This document shows positions 1-3,909 of a DNA stretch of 6,127 bases, piece by piece. Both the position numbers and the translations under genes were made by a program. This stretch comes from Gammaproteobacteria bacterium (GTDB lineage: Bacteria > Pseudomonadota > Gammaproteobacteria > SZUA-229). The DNA is taken from the NCBI GenBank assembly GCA_013138755.1, contig WTCC01000073.1:1-6127 (forward strand), given 5' to 3'. The notes below the pieces were generated by a model. It had not been told where the DNA came from. It ran no database searches and saw only the letters and a program-made list of their open reading frames with translations. Each line of letters starts with the position of its first letter. The stretch's first letter is position 1.

Positions 1-875
1 ATTGTGATGATGAGTTACAGATGACTGATGTGCGCCGCCACTGCGTTGAAGCGCTAGAAGCGGACATGGACGTTAGCGTTGTTCATCAACTGATAAAACA
101 TTTCAACTTGCATGCTGATAATTCAACTAGGATGCTAGAAAATTGGCCATGGCCGATACGCATTTACACACTGGGTGACTTTTCAATTGAGCTTGATGGT
201 CAACCATTACGTTTTACAGGAAAAACGCAGAAAAAACCCCTTGAGCTTCTTAAAGTGCTTATCGCTTTAGGTGGTCGCAATATAAGTAAGGTGAAGTTAG
301 CTGAAGAACTATGGCCAGATGCTGAGGGCGATGATGCTCAACACTCATTAGCTATTACCTTACATCGCTTACGCAAATTGATTGGCCATGAAGCGATTAT
401 ACAGTCACAGGGGCAGTTCTCTATATCGCCTGAATATTGCTGGTCTGACCTGCAAAGTTTTGAGTACTATCTATCGGCTGGAATAAATGAATTGGCACTC
501 GATCATTTAAATGAGGCATGGCATTTTACTCAAAAGGCCATGCTGTTATATAAAGGTGCATTTCTTGCAAACAATTCGACGTCTTACTGTGTGCTATCGA
601 TGAGCGAACGTCTGCGTCGAAAACTATTGCATCACATCGACTCTGTATGTGCACGGTTGTGCCAGAGCAATCGATATGAGCAGGCAATTCAGGGTTATTT
701 AAAAGGACTGGATATCGATGATTTGCAGGAACGCTTCTATCGTGGACAAATCTATTGTCATAATCAGCTCGGACAGAAAGTAGAAGCGATATCTGTTTAT
801 AGAAAATGCCACGCATTGTTGCTTACAGTATTAGGTTATTCACCCTCCGCTGAGACTAAAGCGCTCATTCAATAA
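1..875 (+). CDS. MalT-like/BTAD transcriptional regulator, C-terminal part (5' end outside window)
   Basis: DNA-binding transcriptional regulator of the type with a C-terminal OmpR-like winged helix plus bacterial transcriptional activator domain (BTAD), as in SARP/AfsR proteins. The frame is open to the window edge (codons from position 3 read CDDELQ before the first ATG at 21), so the true start is upstream and the ATG at 21 is probably internal. Counting from that ATG, residues 1-42 are a linker, residues 46-125 are the winged helix (IRIYTLGDFSIELDG, KKPLELLKVLIALGG, AEELWPDAEGDDA, LHRLRKLIG), and residues about 140-280 are the helical TPR-like BTAD (SERLRRKLL, YEQAIQGYLKGLDID, EAISVYRKCHALLL). 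In proteobacteria this tail usually ends a protein of roughly 1000 residues with an N-terminal AAA/NTPase and TPR repeats; that part is not visible here. The gene is followed at once by a terminator. The phased repeats at 1052-1095 are a candidate target. The domain call is firm; the full-length architecture is inferred. Confidence 0.85.
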   Translation, partial: CDDELQMTDVRRHCVEALEADMDVSVVHQLIKHFNLHADNSTRMLENWPWPIRIYTLGDFSIELDGQPLRFTGKTQKKPLELLKVLIALGGRNISKVKLAEELWPDAEGDDAQHSLAITLHRLRKLIGHEAIIQSQGQFSISPEYCWSDLQSFEYYLSAGINELALDHLNEAWHFTQKAMLLYKGAFLANNSTSYCVLSMSERLRRKLLHHIDSVCARLCQSNRYEQAIQGYLKGLDIDDLQERFYRGQIYCHNQLGQKVEAISVYRKCHALLLTVLGYSPSAETKALIQ

Positions 876-895
876 ACCGGCTCCCGGTTTTTTTT
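874..895 (+). terminator. Rho-independent terminator of the BTAD regulator gene
   Basis: Perfect 7-bp stem AAACCGG (874-880) / CCGGTTT (884-890) with a CTC loop, running into eight T residues (888-895) and then a further T-rich run. It overlaps the TAA stop of the regulator gene, so the regulator transcript should end here and the downstream operon needs its own promoter. Confidence 0.88.
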
Positions 896-1030
896 GTTTT
901 CTAACCAAATTAATCCGTATCTTAGTGTGAGTTTTTAGCTGGATTTCTGATTATTTTCGAGCATAAAAAGATTTATATGACCTGTTTTTGTCGCAGTATA
1001 TGTTTTAACTATTTGTAAATATTGATTATT

Positions 1031-1050
1031 ATTAGTTAACTATAACTAAT
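1031..1050. repeat. Perfect 8-bp inverted repeat, possible operator
   Basis: ATTAGTTA (1031-1038) and its exact reverse complement TAACTAAT (1043-1050) are separated by ACTA. It lies directly upstream of the phased direct repeats, with no gap beyond one base. The low GC content makes it a weak RNA hairpin, so a dimeric protein-binding site is the likelier reading; chance in AT-rich DNA is not excluded. Confidence 0.45.
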
Positions 1051-1051
1051 T

Positions 1052-1095
1052 CCCCATCTGTACCCTATCTGTACCCAATCTCTGGTTAATCTTAG
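1052..1095 (+). promoter_or_regulatory. Array of 11-bp phased direct repeats, candidate SARP/BTAD operator
   Basis: ATCT occurs at 1056, 1067, 1078 and 1089, exactly 11 bp apart each time. The first two units are identical over ten bases (ATCTGTACCC); the third (ATCTCTG) and fourth (ATCTTAG) are degenerate. CCC recurs in the same phase at 1052, 1063 and 1074. SARP-family regulators are known to bind short direct repeats with about one-helical-turn (11-bp) spacing overlapping the -35 region. An 8-nt gap from the end of the last heptamer (1095) leads to AAATAA (1104-1109), which could serve as a weak -10. The repeats are seen directly; assigning them to the upstream BTAD regulator is inference. 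Confidence 0.6.
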
Positions 1096-1132
1096 TTCAG
1101 CTGAAATAACAACATTTTTAAATCGTCAAATT

Positions 1133-1138
1133 GGAGAG
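1133..1138 (+). promoter_or_regulatory. Ribosome binding site of the 63-aa gene
   Basis: GGAGAG ends 6 nt before the ATG at 1145. This fixes that start over an ATG at 1131 in another frame, which lies upstream of this site and has no comparable Shine-Dalgarno sequence. Confidence 0.7.
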
Positions 1139-1144
1139 CTCGCT

Positions 1145-1336
1145 ATGGATAAAAGTTACATCATACGTGTATACAAGCGCGACGAAGGCAGCGCTAGTGG
1201 CATTGTGGAAGATGTTGAAGAGAATAAGAGAAACCGATTCAGTAATGCCAATCAACTGTGGTCTCTTATCACTGACGATACAAAAGAAGATGACGTCAGC
1301 AATGTCGAAAATATAATTATGAGGGGTGGGAAATGA
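1145..1336 (+). CDS. 63-aa hypothetical small cytoplasmic protein, first gene of operon
   Basis: Small acidic protein starting MDKSYIIRVYKRDEGSASG. It has no signal peptide, membrane segment or cysteine, so it should be cytoplasmic. The first 43 residues have a compact beta-beta-helix feel: a YIIRVYKRD strand, a GIVEDVEENKRNRF strand/turn, then a NANQLWSLI helix. The tail (TDDTKEDDVSNVENI) is acidic and probably disordered. From memory, short proteins with an (I/V)RIYRRD ... GIVE-V ... F--ELW-L pattern occur in other proteobacteria, but I cannot name a family or function. A good Shine-Dalgarno, an ATGA overlap with the next gene and its position right after a regulatory array support it as a real gene. 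It might be an accessory or regulatory factor for the secreted product of the operon. Confidence 0.75.
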   Translation: MDKSYIIRVYKRDEGSASGIVEDVEENKRNRFSNANQLWSLITDDTKEDDVSNVENIIMRGGK

Positions 1337-1452
1337 AAAATGTGACAAACATTTTACTTCGAAGGTTGCCTGCAGTTTTGGCAATGACTTGTTGTTTATC
1401 TACTGCTGCTTCTGCTGCTGTGATCGACTTTAACTATAGGGGGGAGTGGTAA
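1333..1452 (+). CDS. 39-aa signal-peptide microprotein, possibly a truncated secreted protein
   Basis: A 39-codon ORF that starts within the previous stop (ATGA overlap, 1333-1336) and ends in TAA immediately before the ATG of the next gene at 1453. The Shine-Dalgarno GAGGGG (1321-1326) lies 6 nt upstream. It reads as a classic Sec signal peptide: basic start MKNVTNILLRR, hydrophobic core LPAVLAMTCCLSTAA, and an ASA|A cleavage site after about residue 28. That leaves an 11-residue mature peptide, AVIDFNYRGEW. Either it is a genuine secreted micro-peptide, or it is the 5' remnant of a longer exported protein (a signal peptide followed by a DFNY-G start is common in secreted PEP-CTERM-type proteins) whose remainder has been deleted. 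Translation through it also places ribosomes at the start of the next gene. Confidence 0.6.
   Translation: MKNVTNILLRRLPAVLAMTCCLSTAASAAVIDFNYRGEW
1441..1446 (+). promoter_or_regulatory. Ribosome binding site of the VPxxA-tail protein, inside the preceding ORF
   Basis: GGGGAG, the end of a G-rich run (1439-1446), lies 6 nt before ATG 1453. It sits within the last codons of the 39-aa ORF, which supports translational coupling and fixes the start of the next gene. Confidence 0.7.
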
Positions 1453-2121
1453 ATGAACAAGAATATAGTGTCAATGTTGTTCTCTATACTAATAATAATG
1501 TTTTCTAATGCAGTCAGTGCGGTATCGTGCTCAGATGCTGGTTCAGGTGTGTTTGATAATGAAACTGACCTCGGCATAATTGCTGCAGCCTGTCTTGATG
1601 CAAATACAAATAATGACAGTGAGAGCGCACTGAATTCAGGTGACTTTTTTGGCATATCGACCTGGTCTTTACTGGGTAAGATTGATAATGGCCGGTCAAA
1701 TGATTTAATCAATCTTGATGTTAATTCCATTGGTAATGTTAGCGGTACCTTTAGTTTCGATTCTTCAATATGGGCTGACAACGATGAGATTATTGTTGTT
1801 TTAAAAGGCGGCGCCACAGGTGAAGGCAGTGTAGTCACTGAACATGGTAAGAAAGCAAAGTCTGATAATAAGGGTAATAAACCGGCTAATAATAAGGGCA
1901 ATAAACCGGCTAAAGGAGTTAAATGGTCAGCTTATTTACTTGAGCAAGATATTTCTGAAGGCTTCTGGATATTCGGTCACGGTAGTAAAGGTCAGCTGAA
2001 AGACCTGTCACATTTAACGATTTATGGCAGTGGTGCAGCGGTTGTTCCTGTACCCGCTGCGGTATGGTTGTTTGGTTCTGGTCTTATTGGATTGATGGGA
2101 TTTGCCAGAAGAAAGAAATAA
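1453..2121 (+). CDS. Exported protein with PEP-CTERM/VPxxA-type C-terminal sorting signal
   Basis: A 222-aa exported protein expected to be processed by an exosortase (XrtA/EpsH type) and delivered to the cell surface or matrix. Residues 1-23 are a Sec signal peptide (MNKNIVSMLFSILIIMFSNAVSA, cleavage after SA). Two cysteines, C26 and C47, could form a disulfide. The body has a beta-rich pattern (SGDFFGISTWSLLGKIDN, GTFSFDSSIW, DEIIVVLKGG, WSAYLL, GFWIFG, KDLSHLTIYG) resembling many PEP-CTERM proteins of unknown role. The C-terminus has the tripartite sorting tail: VPVPAAVWLFGSG (198-210), a hydrophobic helix to about 217, and basic ARRKK. Between VLKGG and WSAYLL, residues about 121-156 form a Lys/Asn/Gly-rich insert with a tandem repeat. 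It is the last gene of the operon, followed by a terminator. The sorting-tail call is strong; the biochemical role is unknown. No exosortase gene is visible in the window. Confidence 0.88.
   Translation: MNKNIVSMLFSILIIMFSNAVSAVSCSDAGSGVFDNETDLGIIAAACLDANTNNDSESALNSGDFFGISTWSLLGKIDNGRSNDLINLDVNSIGNVSGTFSFDSSIWADNDEIIVVLKGGATGEGSVVTEHGKKAKSDNKGNKPANNKGNKPAKGVKWSAYLLEQDISEGFWIFGHGSKGQLKDLSHLTIYGSGAAVVPVPAAVWLFGSGLIGLMGFARRKK
1867..1914 (+). repeat. Two tandem 24-bp in-frame repeats within the VPxxA-tail protein
   Basis: Units 1867-1890 and 1891-1914 match at 22 of 24 bases. They encode NKGNKPAN and NKGNKPAK (residues 139-154), within a strongly basic low-complexity segment. The near identity at DNA level suggests a recent duplication, probably by slippage, and therefore possible copy-number variation between strains. 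Confidence 0.85.
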
Positions 2122-2145
2122 AACTGTATAAAAGTTAATCAATAG

Positions 2146-2168
2146 CGGCTCCTTCGGGAGCCGTTTTT
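2146..2168 (+). terminator. Rho-independent terminator with UUCG tetraloop, end of operon
   Basis: Perfect 7-bp GC-rich stem CGGCTCC (2146-2152) / GGAGCCG (2157-2163) closed by a TTCG loop (C-UUCG-G, an unusually stable tetraloop) and followed by five T, G, then three T. It lies 24 nt after the stop of the VPxxA-tail gene and only a few bases before the left end of the insertion sequence. Confidence 0.92.
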
Positions 2169-2175
2169 GTTTGTA

Positions 2176-2209
2176 CTGAGCGTCCGTTATTGGCCCAGAC
2201 TGTGTGAAA
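2176..2209 (+). repeat. Left terminal inverted repeat of the IS
   Basis: The inner 20 bases (2190-2209) are the exact reverse complement of 3843-3862. The outer 14 bases (CTGAGCGTCCGTTA, 2176-2189) match the mirrored right flank at 9 of 14 positions, including CGTC, so the IS end probably extends beyond the perfect core. Confidence 0.8.
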
Positions 2210-2222
2210 ACCCTAAACTCTA

Positions 2223-2228
2223 TATAAT
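2223..2228 (+). promoter_or_regulatory. Probable -10 box of the transposase promoter
   Basis: A perfect TATAAT lies 28 bases before the transposase ATG. No good -35 is visible at the standard distance: the 17-bp-spaced hexamer CTGTGT (2200-2205) falls inside the left inverted repeat. If that promoter is used, transposase binding to the repeat could repress it. Confidence 0.5.
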
Positions 2229-2243
2229 GTAGCTTTCATTCAG

Positions 2244-2248
2244 AAAGG
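2244..2248 (+). promoter_or_regulatory. Ribosome binding site of the transposase
   Basis: AAAGG lies 7 nt before ATG 2256, supporting that start. Confidence 0.6.
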
Positions 2249-2255
2249 CGTCGCA

Positions 2256-3680
2256 ATGACTGATTTCATTGAAGGTGAGAATAGAACTCAGGCCACATTA
2301 TTCCCCGAAAGACTCGACGATTACATAACAGAAGATAATGCCGTTCGGGTTATCGATGTCTTTATCGATAGCATTAATCTTTCTGGTCTGGGCTTTAAAA
2401 CAGTGCCTGAAGTCACTGGACGACCCGCTTATCATCCTGCCACGATGTTAAAACTTTATGTCTATGGTTACCTTAATCGTGTCCATTCTACTCGTCGGCT
2501 GGAGCGAGAAGCGGGTCGTAATATTGAACTGATGTGGCTAATGGGTCGCTTAACGCCAGACTTTAAAACCATCGCTGATTTTCGAAAGGACAATGCAAAA
2601 GCCATCCGTTTAGTGTGTCGTGATTTTGTGATGATTTGTCGTAAGTTGGATTTGTTCAGCGAGGCTTTTGTTGCCATTGATGGAAGCAAGTTTAAAGCCG
2701 TCAATAACCGTGATCGCAACTACACGCGCGCTAAGTTAAAACGTCGGCTTGAAGACATCGATATAAGCATCAATCGATACCTGGATCAGATAGAAAGTGC
2801 TGACCGACTTGAAACACCGTCAAAAAGTAAAACGGAACGACTAGAAACTAAGATAAGTAAACTCAAAAAAGAAATAGCCCGTCTTAATACGATTGAAGTG
2901 CAGCTACAGGCTACACCTGATAAGCAAATATCATTAACCGATCCAGACTCACGCTCAATGAAAAGTCGTGGTGCTGGTATCGTTGGTTATAATGTACAGA
3001 CAGCTGTTGATACCAAACACCACCTTATCATTGCGCACGAAGTTACGAATGTCGGTACTGACCGTTCACAGTTAAAGAATGTTTCCGAGCAAGCCAAAGA
3101 AGCCATCGCAGTCGATGCACTCTCGGTTGTTGCTGACCGTGGTTATTACAACGGTGAAGAAATAAAAGCCTGTGATGATGCCAATATAAACGTTTATCTA
3201 CCTAAATGCCAAACGTCTAGCAACCAGGCAAAAGGTCTTTTTGGTAAACGTGATTTTATTTATAAACCGGCAGACGATGAGTATGAATGCCCGGGCGGTA
3301 AGCGAGCCATCTATCGTTTTACGGGAACTGAAAAGGGAAAAACAATCAGGCGTTACTGGTCATCTGCCTGCACTAGCTGCTCGATAAAATCCCAGTGTAC
3401 AACGGGCGTTAATCGTCGCATTAGTCGTTGGGAGCATGAAGCGGTATTAGATGCTGCCGAAACACGAATTAACCAACAACCAGAAAGAATGGCAGTACGA
3501 CGAAACACCGTTGAACATCCGTTTGGTACATTAAAGTTGTGGATGGGATATACGCATTTCCAAACTAGGACACTAAAACATGTTAGTACCGAGATGAGTT
3601 TGCATGTACTGGCTTATAATCTGAAACGAATGATCAATATGATAGGGGTATCTGCATTGCTTGAGGCGATACAGGCGTAA
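2256..3680 (+). CDS. IS1182-family DDE transposase
   Basis: A 474-aa transposase that cuts and rejoins the IS ends. The N-terminus (about residues 15-110) is the InsH/DUF772-like DNA-binding domain (RLDDYITEDNAVRVIDVFID, GRPAYHPATMLKLYVYGYL, PDFKTIADFRKDN). The RNase H-fold catalytic domain carries the DDE triad: D142 in AIDGSKFKA, D294 in VADRGYYNG, and E420 in TVEHPFGTLK. Residues about 158-215 are a long charged coiled coil between the first and second catalytic residues. A cysteine cluster, C345 with C372, C375 and C381 (ACTSCSIKSQC), looks like a zinc-ribbon insert before the glutamate. The length is normal for the family and there is no frameshift or stop, so the element may be active. 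The family assignment comes from motifs and overall layout. Confidence 0.93.
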   Translation: MTDFIEGENRTQATLFPERLDDYITEDNAVRVIDVFIDSINLSGLGFKTVPEVTGRPAYHPATMLKLYVYGYLNRVHSTRRLEREAGRNIELMWLMGRLTPDFKTIADFRKDNAKAIRLVCRDFVMICRKLDLFSEAFVAIDGSKFKAVNNRDRNYTRAKLKRRLEDIDISINRYLDQIESADRLETPSKSKTERLETKISKLKKEIARLNTIEVQLQATPDKQISLTDPDSRSMKSRGAGIVGYNVQTAVDTKHHLIIAHEVTNVGTDRSQLKNVSEQAKEAIAVDALSVVADRGYYNGEEIKACDDANINVYLPKCQTSSNQAKGLFGKRDFIYKPADDEYECPGGKRAIYRFTGTEKGKTIRRYWSSACTSCSIKSQCTTGVNRRISRWEHEAVLDAAETRINQQPERMAVRRNTVEHPFGTLKLWMGYTHFQTRTLKHVSTEMSLHVLAYNLKRMINMIGVSALLEAIQA

Positions 3681-3842
3681 ACCTGTTGCTGCGTATAAAT
3701 ACGCCATCCAAAATGTTGTTTCTTTGGTGTAACCAATTTATTTTTTATAATTTAAAAGATGATTATCTATGTCATCTATATATAAATCGCTTAAAAAAGA
3801 ACAGCTAGCTTCTCACTGTAAGATTTATGCCAGTTAATGAGC
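3681..3842. other. Non-coding right part of the IS
   Basis: About 160 AT-rich bases between the transposase stop and the right inverted repeat. It holds a short dyad ACAGG/CCTGT (3671-3686) spanning the stop codon and a perfect 6-bp inverted repeat GCGTAT-AA-ATACGC (3691-3704). Neither is followed by a T-tract, so I do not call a terminator, and I see no gene. Confidence 0.5.
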
Positions 3843-3876
3843 TTTCACACAGTCTGGGCCAAAAGCAGACGGTGAG
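3843..3876 (-). repeat. Right terminal inverted repeat of the IS
   Basis: Positions 3843-3862 (TTTCACACAGTCTGGGCCAA) are the exact reverse complement of 2190-2209. Positions 3863-3876 continue the mirror match with five mismatches. Confidence 0.8.
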
Positions 3877-3909
3877 GGCTTCATGAAAGAATACCAACAT
3901 ATGATTCTC

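Larger units (their letters stand above)
896..1144. other. AT-rich intergenic region carrying the presumed control region of the downstream operon
   Basis: There is no convincing gene in these roughly 250 bases. The left part (896-1030) is AT-rich and I see no clear motif in it. The right part is dense in structure: an inverted repeat at 1031-1050, 11-bp phased direct repeats at 1052-1095, a 10-bp palindrome TTCAGCTGAA at 1096-1105, and a ribosome binding site at 1133-1138. Since the upstream gene has a strong terminator, the promoter of the three-gene operon should lie here. Confidence 0.6.
2176..3876 (+). mobile_element. IS1182-family insertion sequence, apparently intact
   Basis: One full-length DDE transposase gene is bracketed by terminal inverted repeats. 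The perfect core of the repeats is 20 bp (2190-2209 and 3843-3862, TTGGCCCAGACTGTG...). The similarity continues outward imperfectly, giving 29 of 34 matches over 2176-2209 against 3843-3876. I therefore place the ends near 2176 and 3876 (about 1.7 kb), though the exact ends are uncertain. I see no clear target-site duplication in the flanks. It is inserted between the secreted-protein operon and the histidine kinase gene and interrupts neither coding region. Confidence 0.85.

Noticed and set aside
526..816. Minus-strand open frame inside the regulator gene (and similar ones at 1118-1384, 1514-1699, 2468-2719 and plus-strand 5537-5755)
   Set aside because: All lie opposite or within confidently assigned genes, and their translations show no domain pattern.
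1052..1095. Possible start of a CRISPR array or iteron origin
   Set aside because: The units are contiguous at 11 bp with no spacers, there are too few copies, and there is no cas or rep gene nearby. A transcription-factor operator fits better.
1131..1316. 61-codon frame on the plus strand overlapping the 63-aa gene
   Set aside because: Its ATG lies upstream of the GGAGAG site and has no good ribosome binding site of its own. The 1145 frame has correct spacing and an ATGA junction with the next gene.
1434..1901. 155-codon open frame on the minus strand opposite the VPxxA-tail gene
   Set aside because: It is the antisense shadow of a gene with a clear signal peptide, sorting tail and Shine-Dalgarno. 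Its translation is low-complexity Leu/Ser/Pro-rich with no recognisable domain.
3691..3704. GCGTAT-AA-ATACGC palindrome as a transposase terminator
   Set aside because: The two-base loop is too tight for a hairpin and no T-tract follows.
3886..3909. Terminator for the histidine kinase on the minus strand
   Set aside because: Only a weak 5-bp AGAAT/ATTCT dyad with a long loop is present, without a proper T-run.
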